A stretch of DNA of 64,000 nt from Siphonodentalium dalli (GCA_032622095.1 CP136064.1:52148073-52212072); one strand, 5' to 3'. Shown: positions 1 to 9,259, numbered from the stretch's first letter. Notes: generated by a model not told the origin, from the letters alone. Program-made: numbers and translations.

Positions 1-493
1 GTGCAAAAGACATTGTGGTAATTCCATTCCTAGTTTTGTGTTACTTAAACTCTTGCGAATAATTTTCACACGTTTTGTAACTTTTGAGTACTTGATGTTA
101 AATCCGTAGTCGTTTTGCATTGCTTCTCCAAGTGTTTCATCAATTACATCTTGCATTGTATCAAGTAAATCTGCCGCAGAGGTATACGAACCTTTTCGTA
201 TCTGTATTTCAAGTGCATGAACGCCATCAGGTCTCGTAAATATCTTTTCTTCAAAACGATTTTTAAGAACAGACAGTATTATTGCATCAGTTGTAATCAA
301 ATTGAATTTACACGAATCCCCTGTAACATTGTATGTTTCTGAAGGTGTTATCAGTTCGACTAATGCAACTTCCCATTTTTTCTTTATCAATTTGAATTGG
401 TTTTGGTAATTGTACAGTAAAACAACATTGAGTATTGTTTGGATACATTACCATTGAACTGTCGCTCGGAATTGTAATGTAGAAAGAATTCAT
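1..493 (-). pseudogene. Conserved Polinton protein, C-terminus outside window, frameshifted
   Basis: The ATG is at 491-493 and the first 37 codons read cleanly, starting MNSFYITIPSDSS. A run of six T (plus strand, 376-381) then shifts the frame. Another frame stays open from there to base 1 and continues out of the window, so this is one gene broken by a single-base homopolymer indel, or an assembly error there. The opening (a Phe-Tyr-rich start, then residues fitting a beta strand) resembles a conserved protein I have seen beside Polinton capsid genes in invertebrates, but I cannot assign a function. The start overlaps the stop of the upstream small membrane protein by two bases, as expected in a compact array. 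Family placement is inference. Confidence 0.55.
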
Positions 494-750
494 ACTTTCA
501 AAATTTCTGCCGACTGATTTTTCAAATATTTCAAACGCGGTGTTGGTAAAATGTATCCCAAAGAACTACTGAGTAAAATTAACCACAGTTCGTTATTTTC
601 ACTTTGTAAACTTAAATGAACAATTGCTGTAGCGATTATACCAACAATTATAATAATTTGTGTAAAATATGTTACTTGATTTTTTGCAATTTTTTATCCA
701 CAGATTTGAAATTGTGATGGAGCATCCAGAACTGAACCATTTTGAGACAT
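490..750 (-). pseudogene. Small two-TM Polinton membrane protein with in-frame stop
   Basis: An 86-codon frame runs from ATG 748-750 to TGA 490-492, interrupted by one in-frame TAA at codon 19 (694-696). After the stop it encodes two hydrophobic segments, about residues 27-45 (Ile/Val/Ala-rich) and 53-67 (LWLILLSSSLGYIL), followed by a short basic tail with TPRLKY. Small proteins of this layout sit beside the integrase in many Polintons; their role is unknown, possibly a virion or host membrane component. The stop overlaps the start of the next gene, and the start lies about 10 nt after the integrase stop. Either the gene is dead, or a downstream start or readthrough is used. Confidence 0.5.
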
Positions 751-760
751 GTTAAAAGTT

Positions 761-1855
761 TTATACCAAATTTGTGGCAGGAATCCAACTGTCAAATTTT
801 TTAGGATAACCAGCCCAATGAACTTTAATTTCTCTAACTGATTTACCAGCAACTTTTCTTGAACGTTTACCAACAACTGATTCAATTTCGTAAACTTTAT
901 TATCTTTTATATGTTGAATTTCTTTACCATAAAATGATCCTGCGATGTTTTCACCATCTAAATCTACTAATTTGTAAGTTAATGGTGTACTTTTACAAAC
1001 TCTACTAATTTTGAAAATTTCTTTTGTCCAATTTGGAAGATATCCTTTATCAAAAGTTCTCTTTGTTTTATTTATTCTAACAAAATCTCCAACTTTCAAG
1101 ATCTTATCTTTTTTCGTTTTTAACTTTCCATAAAGATTTCTGGAAACTTCAATTTCATTTTCTCGAGTTACTAAAACTGGTGCCATCTTAATACTTCTAT
1201 GAAAACTTTTGTTGTAAGAATTCACAAAATCGTGCAAAACATCATTGTATTTCAAAGTTTGATTATGTGTAAAATATTTCCACATCTTTGTTTTCAATGT
1301 CCGTTGAAAACGTTCAACTAAACTTGCTTTTGTCTCTGGATTCTCTGTTGTGAAAAAATGAATTTTCTTAGATTTCAAAAATTGTAAAAATAATTTATTT
1401 TTGAATTCTGAACCTTTGTCAGATTGAAATGAAACAGGTTTTCGTTTTGATGATTTGAGAATTTTCTGAAATGTTTTAACTAAAGTTTTACCAGTTTTGC
1501 CTTTAATTTTTTCAACCCATGCAAATTTTGAGAAAACATCAATAACACAAAGTAAATATCTGTAATTGTCATTGTGCTTTTGCAAAGTTTGCAAATCTGC
1601 CAAATCAGCTTGCCACTGAATATCAATTCCTGCAACAATAGTTTTACGTCTGCGAAATTTCCGAACAATTGGTTTGTGTAAAGTATATGTTTTTTGCCAT
1701 TGTAACCATTTTTTAACATCTGAAAGTTTAATTTTGTTATTTGTTTCTTTCGCATTTTTAAAAAGTTGATTTGCTCCACTGAAACCACCAACTTCTTTTG
1801 GATTGTAGTAAATTTCAGTTAGAAGTTTGTCAAATTTTATGTAAGTGGGGACCAT
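761..1855 (-). CDS. Retroviral-type DDE integrase with C-terminal chromodomain (Polinton INT)
   Basis: The 364-residue protein has an RNase-H-fold integrase core. The catalytic triad is visible as D84 (WQADLADL), D146 (FQSDKGSEF) and E181 (SLVERFQRTLK), a D-x61-D-x34-E layout matching retroviral, Ty3 and Polinton integrases. Residues 40-65 (VKKWLQWQKTYTLHKP) form the helical N-terminal region typical of Polinton INT; I see no HHCC zinc finger. Residues 320-364 form a chromodomain (YEIESVVGKR ... IKVHWAGYPKKFDSWIP), which would guide insertion to particular chromatin. It would join element ends to the chromosome in the nucleus. The ATG at 1853-1855 lies inside the last codons of the upstream gene. 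This frame is intact, unlike the polymerase. Confidence 0.93.
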   Translation of the reverse strand: MVPTYIKFDKLLTEIYYNPKEVGGFSGANQLFKNAKETNNKIKLSDVKKWLQWQKTYTLHKPIVRKFRRRKTIVAGIDIQWQADLADLQTLQKHNDNYRYLLCVIDVFSKFAWVEKIKGKTGKTLVKTFQKILKSSKRKPVSFQSDKGSEFKNKLFLQFLKSKKIHFFTTENPETKASLVERFQRTLKTKMWKYFTHNQTLKYNDVLHDFVNSYNKSFHRSIKMAPVLVTRENEIEVSRNLYGKLKTKKDKILKVGDFVRINKTKRTFDKGYLPNWTKEIFKISRVCKSTPLTYKLVDLDGENIAGSFYGKEIQHIKDNKVYEIESVVGKRSRKVAGKSVREIKVHWAGYPKKFDSWIPATNLV

Positions 1856-2559
1856 CCTTTCAAAATAGATTTTCTGGTTTTAGGAAAACTTTGAGGTGTG
1901 AAAATATCAACTGAACGTTTTCTTGACTTGCCACTGCTAGGAGTTGCATGAGGTGTATGAAACTCATCACCAGTGTGACCTTCTTTTAAATGTCTTTGTA
2001 TCCACAACCATCGATTCCTGTTACCTACATAATCTTGTGGTACATTAAGTTCCCCCAATCCACGTAGGAATGTTTCATAACCAACTGGGTCAAAACCTTT
2101 TCGGTGACGAACAACATCGTTTATCAAATCAATTATATTTGATCCAGTAACTGTTTCTGTTCCATAAATTAATTGTCCACGATCATCCCATCTAAGTTTA
2201 GGATTAGTTGACAACAATGTTAAAATTTGTTGTGCTTTACCACGAAGTTTAGATGGCACACTTTCCAATATATGTTCACTCATGTTCCCAAAGTTTTCAG
2301 ATAACTTTTGTTCAGGTAAACTGAATTTTGAATTTAAAGATTTTTGTGAAGTTTTCAATTTGTACAAATTTTCTCCAAATAACTGTGACTTTTCTGATTC
2401 AGAAATATTTTTATCATAAACTGATATCAATTCTTTGTAAGAATCTGAAACATTTGAAATTGCAGGATCAGGAGGTAATTGAGGTTTATTCATTTCTGAC
2501 ATTTTCCATTGTTTGAAATCTTCCAACATTCTGAATGGTACAATAACCATTTTCTTCAT
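1837..2559 (-). CDS. Conserved Polinton protein of unknown function, 240 aa
   Basis: An intact 240-codon frame starts at ATG 2557-2559. The N-terminal half is rich in Ser, Lys and Glu and looks helical. Residues 100-180 hold the recognisable block: a SKLRGKAQQIL helix, a WDDRGQLIYG turn, SNIIDLINDVVRHRKGFDP, and LNVPQDYVGNRNRWLW. I recognise this block as recurring between the integrase and structural genes of invertebrate Polintons, but know of no demonstrated function. The C-terminus is basic (SRKRS ... KTRKS), suiting DNA or nuclear contact. It overlaps the integrase start by 19 nt and follows the small basic gene by about 20 nt. Confidence 0.7.
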   Translation of the reverse strand: MKKMVIVPFRMLEDFKQWKMSEMNKPQLPPDPAISNVSDSYKELISVYDKNISESEKSQLFGENLYKLKTSQKSLNSKFSLPEQKLSENFGNMSEHILESVPSKLRGKAQQILTLLSTNPKLRWDDRGQLIYGTETVTGSNIIDLINDVVRHRKGFDPVGYETFLRGLGELNVPQDYVGNRNRWLWIQRHLKEGHTGDEFHTPHATPSSGKSRKRSVDIFTPQSFPKTRKSILKGWSPLT

Positions 2560-2579
2560 ATTTATTTGAGATTTAGTTT

Positions 2580-2942
2580 TTACAAAATATTGTTAACAAC
2601 TGCACCTAATGTTTTGCTAATCAATGGAGCAAGAAATAATAATGGTAAAAAGCCACCTTTTTTATTCAAAATTTTCTTCTTTTGTTGCAAAGGTTTGTTC
2701 TTGTCTGCAAGATATCTGATATGTTTACGCTTCGAATGTAACTTGCGGTTCTGAGCTTCATTCAGTTTTACATTACCTTTTAAAAGATTTTGACAACATT
2801 CTGAAATGCAATATATCACTTGTTTCGGAGCATCACTGATCATTTTCTTTTTATATGCAGATGGAACTTTACTCATTGCAACAATCAACTCACCATATTT
2901 TTTTATCAGCGGTGCTTTCCTGCTCTTAGTTTTTGAAGGCAT
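2580..2942 (-). CDS. Small basic Polinton protein with KGGF hydrophobic tail (virion core-like)
   Basis: An in-frame ATG at 2940-2942 (MPSKTKSRK) is the first real start; the frame is also open for two codons upstream. The ~120-residue product is strongly basic, with a helical centre (KQVIYCISECCQNLLKGNVKLNEAQNRK), an R/K-rich linker, then NKKGGFLPLLFLAPLI, a double-glycine followed by a hydrophobic segment. This basic region plus GGF-hydrophobic tail is a common Polinton/adintovirus design and has been compared with adenovirus core protein X. I infer a DNA-condensing or capsid-associated role. A paralogue-like neighbour (3022-3585) shares the GG-hydrophobic feature. Confidence 0.6.
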   Translation of the reverse strand: MPSKTKSRKAPLIKKYGELIVAMSKVPSAYKKKMISDAPKQVIYCISECCQNLLKGNVKLNEAQNRKLHSKRKHIRYLADKNKPLQQKKKILNKKGGFLPLLFLAPLISKTLGAVVNNIL

Positions 2943-3021
2943 CTTCACAGTCTAAGTAGTTGTCTCAAAATGAGCAGAAAAATTATATGTTTCATCTTTT
3001 ATCTTTTCTGATTGAACCATT

Positions 3022-3585
3022 CTAAAGCTTCGAATGCAGATTTCGATGCATCAGAGAACAGCATAAATTTTGAAAATTCAAGATCAATAACTGGTTTTTT
3101 TGTAACGGTTGATGTTGAGGGTTCTGCTGAGAAGGTATAGGTGTAAATTTAGAATGTTGATTTTGTTGAGTTTGCATCGGTGTAAACTTTGAATGATTTA
3201 GAGAAAGTTTTGTTTTACGTTTAGATTCTTTTTGACTACCCCTTTGTTGTGTTTGCATCAGTGTAATCTTTGAACGTTTTGGAGAAACCTTTGATTTACT
3301 TTTAGATTGTCTACCAGTTTGTTCAAATGAATTTTTCAAAAGACTTCTAATTAAAACTCCTCCAAGGAACCCACTACCACCTCGTTGTAAAATTAATTTG
3401 CGTTTTGTTTCCATATCAGTTGATCGATCAGAGATTTTTTTAAGAACATTTTTATTTCTCTGAAAAAACTTTTTTGTCTGTGATGGTAATTTCCAATCAT
3501 TTTCAAGAAATAATTCAGCTGCAAAAGTGAAGAAATTTATAATTTGTGACAGTTCATCATGACTAAACATCTCGGTGGACGTCAT
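3022..3585 (-). CDS. Basic Ser/Gln-rich Polinton protein with RGG-hydrophobic segment
   Basis: The start is ATG 3583-3585 (MTSTEMFSHDEL), preferred over the longer upstream frame, which is only shadow sequence. Residues 1-70 are helical and basic. LILQRGGSGFLGGVLIRSLL follows, the same double-glycine then hydrophobic pattern as the neighbour at 2580-2942. The C-terminal half is a low-complexity basic tail with repeats of HSKFTP and MQTQQ. Near 3,070-3,120 a different frame becomes open and more protein-like to about 3,005, so the true C-terminus may be lost to a frameshift. I infer a virion core or membrane-acting accessory protein. It starts about 34 nt after the ATPase stop. Confidence 0.5.
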   Translation of the reverse strand: MTSTEMFSHDELSQIINFFTFAAELFLENDWKLPSQTKKFFQRNKNVLKKISDRSTDMETKRKLILQRGGSGFLGGVLIRSLLKNSFEQTGRQSKSKSKVSPKRSKITLMQTQQRGSQKESKRKTKLSLNHSKFTPMQTQQNQHSKFTPIPSQQNPQHQPLQKNQLLILNFQNLCCSLMHRNLHSKL

Positions 3586-3619
3586 GGTTCTAAAATGAAA
3601 AAAGTAACAACAACTGAAT

Positions 3620-4270
3620 TTATACTTTTGAATAAATGACAGGACCTCGGTCATTAGCTGTCAACCATTTATGGAAAATATCAGTTCTAATTCGCAAATA
3701 ATTTTCTGTTCTAGGATGAAAATCTACTAAAATATATCCATGATTTATTGAAGTTGCATCTTCGTATGCTTGTTTCAAATGATTGTTTTGCATTTGATGA
3801 GCCAAAACTTTTATTTGATTTTTATCTCGAACGCTTTGAAATAAAACCATGTAGTGTGCATTCAAACTTATAATTCTGCTACTTTTTGATTTTTGGAACA
3901 TGTTTTGAGTAATGTAAATTATTGAAGCATTTCGATGGTGACCTTTTCTAGTAAACCAAAGCATTATTTTGTCTTCATCTTGTTCCCCCATCATGTCATC
4001 GAAAACAACAAGATGAGGAAATGATTTATCTGATACAATTTCCTCATCATCGTCTGGAATGCCATCGATAAACTCAACGTTATCAATTTCTTTTATACGA
4101 TTGTATGTGTCTTGCCATTCTTTGTAACACCAAACTATTTTCTTTGGTGGTGTTTGGAATAAATCGTGTTTAAATTCAATAACTTTTTTAACAAATTCTG
4201 TTTTACCTGATCCACTAGGTCCGCTGATAAAGAAATTACACGGATGTTGGAAAAGTAAAGATTCTTCCAT
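3620..4270 (-). CDS. A32/FtsK-HerA-type genome-packaging ATPase (Polinton ATP)
   Basis: The 216-residue protein has a Walker A P-loop GPSGSGKT at residues 17-24, a Walker B strand HLVVFDDMM at 86-94 (acidic pair D91-D92), and a sensor-type YITQNMF after the ARKGHHRN-like segment. Length and motif order fit the compact packaging ATPases of Polintons, virophages and poxvirus A32. It would drive element DNA into a preformed capsid at the expense of ATP. The start ATG 4268-4270 follows the preceding ORF by 33 nt. The frame is intact. Its presence beside capsid-type genes argues that the ancestor could form virions. Confidence 0.9.
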   Translation of the reverse strand: MEESLLFQHPCNFFISGPSGSGKTEFVKKVIEFKHDLFQTPPKKIVWCYKEWQDTYNRIKEIDNVEFIDGIPDDDEEIVSDKSFPHLVVFDDMMGEQDEDKIMLWFTRKGHHRNASIIYITQNMFQKSKSSRIISLNAHYMVLFQSVRDKNQIKVLAHQMQNNHLKQAYEDATSINHGYILVDFHPRTENYLRIRTDIFHKWLTANDRGPVIYSKV

Positions 4271-4303
4271 GTTGTCACTTTGATGCCTAATCAGAGAGTG
4301 AAC

Positions 4304-4945
4304 TTAACGACGTGTGAATTTAGTTTTTAAAGAGAAATCTCCAAAGCTGTAAATATTTCCAAACATTTCAATAATCCAAGTATTATAGTCTTCTATTCTT
4401 CTGTTTGTTCTGTAAATAAAAAAATCATTTCCTATAATGTTTTTAATTTTTGCATATGTTGACATTTTTTTTGTTAACAAATACCCATAGATACTAGGAA
4501 CTGATTTAAAGGTTCCACTAGCAAGAGGATAATTATCTTCATACTTTGTATAATGAATATAGTCATGTTCATCAAAAGTTTCTAAATCTAAATGGTGTTG
4601 ATCACCACCAAATAGCCAAAAATCAGATATTCTTTCAATGAGAAAAAATGTTTTGAATTTAATAAATGATTTAATATAGTTTTGAGAGAAATGAGAAAAT
4701 ATACTTGTCTCGAGATAGTCCAATCTCTGAAAACATTCGTCGACATCACAGCATCGTAGTATTGCTTTCTTTTCTCTTTCAAACCAGACTTCTTGTAATT
4801 CCTTCTTTATCTCTGGAATAAGTGTTGACTGTGCCACCAAATATCCATAAATCTTCTCAGCAATTTCTGGAGGTACTACTCCTGTCAACATCTTGACATG
4901 AAATGACTCAACATCTCCATCCATATGGATATGTGTGAATACCAT
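4304..4945 (-). CDS. Hypothetical Polinton-region protein, about 214 aa
   Basis: The frame is open from 4999, but the first ATG is at 4943-4945 (MVFTHIH); further ATGs lie at 4924 and 4891. I do not recognise it. The product is rich in aromatic residues, Lys and Asp/Glu, has a helical centre (LIPEIKKELQEVWFEREKKAI), a CCDVDEC cluster, and no clear membrane segment or nucleotide motif. The 5' end overlaps the 3' end of the DNA polymerase in another frame by up to 38 nt. An intact 200-codon frame between two conserved genes suggests a real accessory gene, but this rests on position alone. Confidence 0.45.
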   Translation of the reverse strand: MVFTHIHMDGDVESFHVKMLTGVVPPEIAEKIYGYLVAQSTLIPEIKKELQEVWFEREKKAILRCCDVDECFQRLDYLETSIFSHFSQNYIKSFIKFKTFFLIERISDFWLFGGDQHHLDLETFDEHDYIHYTKYEDNYPLASGTFKSVPSIYGYLLTKKMSTYAKIKNIIGNDFFIYRTNRRIEDYNTWIIEMFGNIYSFGDFSLKTKFTRR

Positions 4946-7900
4946 TGACGAGTTTTCGTTTTGTGTACACCGATCTGAAAGTTTTGGTTTGACACTCACT
5001 AATCAGTTGATGGTTCTTTTGTATTTTAATTCTGGAAGGATACTCAACAACAGTTTTGAAATTTTCACGATCATTAACACATTGTACCATTGTTTCAAAA
5101 TTAACTTTTTGACTTGCGCTGTAATCAAGAGTGATACCTTTTACCTTACATTTGGTGTATCTTCTCCCATCTTTGATGTATTCATATCCGTAGTTCTTTG
5201 GCCCAAGTCCAACAAATTTGACAATCTTTGCATCTGGATGTTCGTCGCTCCATTTCCCCAATCTTCCTTCGATAGTTTTGATGTTCTTCTTTGATGGATC
5301 ACTGACATACATACAGCTGTCTGTATCAAAATACAGCACTCTATCTCCAAGTTTTTTTTAAACTTTATACAATTGTAATCTTGCATACGCTGTAACAAAA
5401 GAAGCAACAACAACATTTGCTGAATGATGAGGTTCAATATTATCTAAAATATCAACATAATCTACCAGAATGAATTTGTCACCATCAAGAAGTGTAACAT
5501 TTTGAACAATTATATTGTTACTAGTAAGCAATTCAAAATAACGTGATGGCTTATCCACATACTCTGTTTTTGACATAAGATTTCTTTGTGCATTCTTACC
5601 CCATATACACTTAATCATAATTTTAGATATTTGGCGTTTTCCTGGATTCTTCTCGATGTTCTCCAATTTTATACCCTCAGCTGCATAATAATCCTGTACA
5701 AACTTTTGCTTCTGTTCTTCTGTCTCAACACCAAATGGATAACCACTACATTCCTGTTTGATCTTTAGATGTTTTTCGATATATGATTTGTATATTTCAT
5801 CTGTCCAATCTGTCCAATGCCAAATTTGGTACACATCAAGTATTTTGTAGCCAACATCCATTGCTTTGAATAATTCTGGCGTGGTCCACACTCCGGTTAT
5901 AGCTCGATCTTCTTCTGAATGGTTACATGTCTCGTCCTCATTGACGGCACAATGTTGCACAAAGTAAAAACCATTTTCTTGTTACAATGAATCGGTAGAA
6001 CTGGAATATACAATTTCGATGGTGGTAAAATTGTACATTTAACAAGGCCCGCATAGTCTCTAATGTGTTCTTGATCGATCTGCTCTTGGCTAAAAATTTC
6101 TGGATGTCCAACAGGGTAGATTTTATATTTGTTGCAATATGGATACAACGAACACACATCGATGAACTTGATTTCTTTTGTGGAATCTTGATCAATTTCC
6201 TCGTACAATTTGATGGCATTTGTACGTCCACCAAACAATGCTTCTCTTGGCAAAATGGGGTCTCGATGTTTGTAGAAAGATTCCATTTGTTGTTTGAATT
6301 TCACATCCGATTTCATTCTTTCGTCGATCTGATGCTCCCAAATTGATTCAACTCTGTAACCAAGACTTTCCAGTTCATCTTTCTTCTGTTGAGTTCTTGT
6401 ATATAATTCTTCCATGGTGAGCATCGTATAGGGATTCTTGTATTGTCTGTTGTTGTAACATTTTGGACATCCATGAAACAGACATCCATTCATCTCAAAA
6501 ACAGTTCTTGTGGCTTCCTCATATCCATCGACGTAGTGTCCACCAATCTTGATTTCTCCTCCATTCAAAGCATGCTTGATTGTTATCATACGTGACAATG
6601 ATAGATGTTGAAGCCAACGTATCGCTTTCATGGAATAGTTTTTAGCACATGGGTATCCACCATCTGGAATGATTCCGATTGTTTTCTCTGGCATTGAATT
6701 CTTCCTCCATGCCAAATTGCAAACTTGCGCCAATGTTATTGACTCAATGAACGGGTCAATCTGTTCTGTTTCCAATATGTATTTCCTAAAATTTCCACAT
6801 CCACGGCGAAGAATATCCACGTCTGATTTGCAGTACTTCTCCATCTCTTCTTGGAAGTTGAATATCACGTAATTTTCTATTTTCTCATTGTACCATTCAA
6901 AGAATTTCTCTCGATTGTCCACGCTCATCATGTCTGGTTTGTAGTAATCAGAAGACAAGTAAGGTCCAATGTAATTTTGAAACTTTGGTGAATTCGCCCA
7001 ATGTGGAAAGTGTCCTTTCGCCATCTCATTCAGCTGAAAAGTTTGTGGAAACTTTGAAAGCGGCATCATCAGAAAACTCAGAGAATCAATAACTTTCACG
7101 CTGTTGCATTTTAAACTGAGAATTTTGTTTCCATTCATGATCAGTTCTGGTTTATGAATTCCACTTTGTATGAGTGCTTAAAGTAGAAACTGTGCATCGT
7201 ATCGCTGAGCATTGTGTGCTATTGCAACACATCCTTTGTGATCTTGGTGGAATAACCAGTTTGTGAAGTCTGTTAAAACGTTGTCACCCTTGAATACAAA
7301 TTCTCTGGAATCCGGTCCGCATGTTTCACATTTTTCTTCGATTGGTTTGCACATGCAATCTCCACAAGCGGTATGTGCAACACAGAAGTTTGGAATATGA
7401 ACACCTGTGTCTTGTCTGCATTCAAAGTCAAAGAATACATATGGAATCTTTGCAGGTTTCTTTTCCGGTGATTCATATTTTGGAATGTAGCACCTGTGAT
7501 CTGCTTCAACGATTTCTTTGCAATGTTTGCATTTCTTCAACCCCGCACATATATGTCTGTTTGATTTATTGATGAGAATTTCTTCATCACAATTGTTGCA
7601 TAGTTGAACCAAATCACATATTTTTCTTTTCTGTTTTCCTTCCGTCTTCAAATGGTTGTCGAAACAAGATTTACTTCTGAATGATCGTCGACACGTTCTA
7701 CACTTCACCAACTTCTACATTCCGACGACAATAGATCTTGCCATACACATAACATCATCAGCATTTTCAATCCGGACAATACTTCTTTTTACTTTTGTCA
7801 GCTTGTTCTTGTCTGCAAATGGTCCATAATGTAGTGAGTGTCGTGTACCACCTTCCGGAATATCTGTAACGAAGATTTCGAAATTGAGTGCACCGTCATG

Positions 7901-8554
7901 AATTGTAAAGTCTGCATTTGATTGAACCACATTTTGAATATTATCCATGAGTGTCCCACCATTCAATTCCCTGGCTTTTGTGAATGGAATGAAAATGCTC
8001 ATATAAAGTCCTGGATGATTTATCGTAACTCTGATTCTTGTCTTCTCATTTGCTGAACATTTCTGTTTCAATTCTTCTGTCAACTTCTCAAATATCTCTG
8101 TAATGTTCTCGATTGGATCTGTAAATTTCTCGAATTTCACACCAAATTGTCGTGATGCTGATTTAAATTTTCTGGAAAATTTCTCCGAGTTCAGCTCCAT
8201 TTGGAAATATTTTGTTGGATTGAACACAACACGCTCCCTAGTCAGACTTCTCTTTCTCTTCCCACCAATTTCTCTATTCTGTCTTCGACCGCGTCCAATC
8301 TGCCCATCACTAGAACTTTCTTCACTTTCTCCCCCATCAGTTTCCATATCGCTCTCTTCACTTTCTGCCTCATCAGTTTCCATATCGCTCTCTTCACTTT
8401 CTGCCTCATCAGTTTCCATATCGCTCTCTTTACTTTCTGCCCCATCAGTTTCCATATCGCTCTCTTCAATAACTGCAGGCCTTGGTCTTTTTCTAACAAT
8501 ATCTTCTTCGCTGGTGGCGTCGTCTGAAACAGGTCTTTTAATTCTCTTAAACAT
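4908..8554 (-). pseudogene. Protein-primed family-B DNA polymerase (Polinton PolB), broken by three stops and one frameshift
   Basis: The whole gene lies on one strand. The first ATG is 8552-8554; the frame also opens upstream from a non-ATG codon. The N-terminus has basic, then acidic repeats (8335-8470), then a conserved block ending SIVVG. Cys-rich zinc-finger-like pairs follow from about 7,700. Exonuclease motifs are DFE (about 7,425), AHNAQRYD (7,190-7,219) and YCKSDVDIL (6,809-6,835); polymerase motifs are DVCSLYP (6,140-6,166), KCIWGKNAQR (5,583-5,612) and YFDTDS (5,316-5,333). All catalytic motifs survive. In-frame stops are TAG 7715-7717, TAA 7178-7180 and TAA 5358-5360, and the frame shifts once near 5,960-5,985. 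The N-terminal block joins the Cys pairs more abruptly than I expect for Polinton PolB, suggesting an internal deletion. It would replicate element DNA. Confidence 0.9.
8335..8470 (-). repeat. 36-bp in-frame tandem repeat, four copies, in PolB N-terminus
   Basis: Four copies of a 36-bp unit encode a 12-residue acidic repeat of the type SDMETDEAESEE, with small variants (DGAESK, DGGESE). The period is a multiple of three, so length change keeps the frame. It makes a long acidic disordered region between the basic start and the folded part of the polymerase. Confidence 0.85.
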
Positions 8555-8854
8555 TTTTGTCTTGAGTTTTGTCAGCAAAAAATATTGCGACTGGCTTCTT
8601 CGGAGTTGAAGTGTAAACTGTAGAATTACACCTGCTTTTATAGCTTTTATAGCATTCGCGATGAAAATGCTATAAAAGCAGGTCTAATTCTACACTTTAC
8701 ACTTCAACTCCGAAGAAGCCAGTCGCAATATTTTTTGCTGACAAAACTCAAGACAAAAATGTTTAAGAGAATTAAAAGACCTGTTTCAGACGACGCCACC
8801 AGCGAAGAAGATATTGTTAGAAAAAGACCAAGGCCTGCAGTTATTGAAGAGAGC
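8459..8854. repeat. Fold-back inverted duplication (about 195-bp arms) spanning two gene starts
   Basis: The left arm (8459 to about 8660) and right arm (about 8661-8854) are reverse complements. The coding parts, the first 32 codons of each gene, are identical; the non-coding parts differ at only a few bases. Almost no spacer separates the arms. The result is two divergent genes (PolB leftward, zinc-knuckle ORF rightward) with the same promoter, leader and N-terminal peptide. Confidence 0.9.
8635..8678. promoter_or_regulatory. Divergent TATA boxes at the centre of the fold-back
   Basis: TATAAAAG occurs on the plus strand at 8671-8678 and twice on the minus strand (plus-strand CTTTTATA at 8635-8642 and 8644-8651). 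The distance to each ATG (8759 on plus, 8554 on minus) is about 80-90 bp, allowing a start site about 30 bp after TATA and a leader of about 50-60 nt. Confidence 0.65.
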
Positions 8855-9259
8855 TATATTGAGCTACATAAAGAAGATTCAAAAAAATCTACACAACCAC
8901 AGACTAGAAAAATTCAAGATAATATTGTCGAATTGAGACAGATCTCTACCAATTTGTTTAAACTTTGTAACAAAATGCAATGGCAAGAGAAACAAGAGAA
9001 AAACAAAGCTGATAAAAATTGGAAACCGCCATATGGTTACTGTTACAAATGCGGACAAGAATCCCATTGGTCCTTCCATTGTAAAACAGATTTCGGCGAC
9101 AAAAAAAATGTGAAAACTATACAAAAGTCTACAAGTAGTAACAATACAAGAACAAATGCAGATATCAAAACTGAAGAGATGCCTACAACATCAGATTTTT
9201 CCAAACAAGACCGACCTGTTGATCCTACGAATGATTCACAGAACAAATCTGAAGATTAA
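8759..9259 (+). CDS. CCHC zinc-knuckle protein sharing the PolB N-terminus
   Basis: The ATG is 8759-8761; the frame opens earlier only at non-ATG codons. Residues 1-32 are identical to the start of the polymerase because of the inverted duplication. A charged helical region follows, then one zinc knuckle C95-x2-C98-x4-H103-x4-C108 (CYKCGQESHWSFHC), then a Ser/Thr/Asn-rich tail, 166 residues in all. The frame stays open past TAA 9257-9259 with similar Lys-rich composition to a second stop at 9356-9358, so the TAA may be a recent nonsense change. I infer a nucleic-acid-binding protein, possibly acting with the polymerase. AATAAA lies at 9374-9379. Confidence 0.65.
   Translation: MFKRIKRPVSDDATSEEDIVRKRPRPAVIEESYIELHKEDSKKSTQPQTRKIQDNIVELRQISTNLFKLCNKMQWQEKQEKNKADKNWKPPYGYCYKCGQESHWSFHCKTDFGDKKNVKTIQKSTSSNNTRTNADIKTEEMPTTSDFSKQDRPVDPTNDSQNKSED

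Noticed and set aside
5141-5437. 98-codon ORF overlapping the PolB catalytic region
   Set aside because: Out-of-frame shadow; the polymerase frame there carries YFDTDS.
8103-8609. Plus-strand ORFs of 168 and 108 codons opposite the PolB N-terminus
   Set aside because: Antisense shadows of the acidic 36-bp repeat and conserved PolB N-terminal block.
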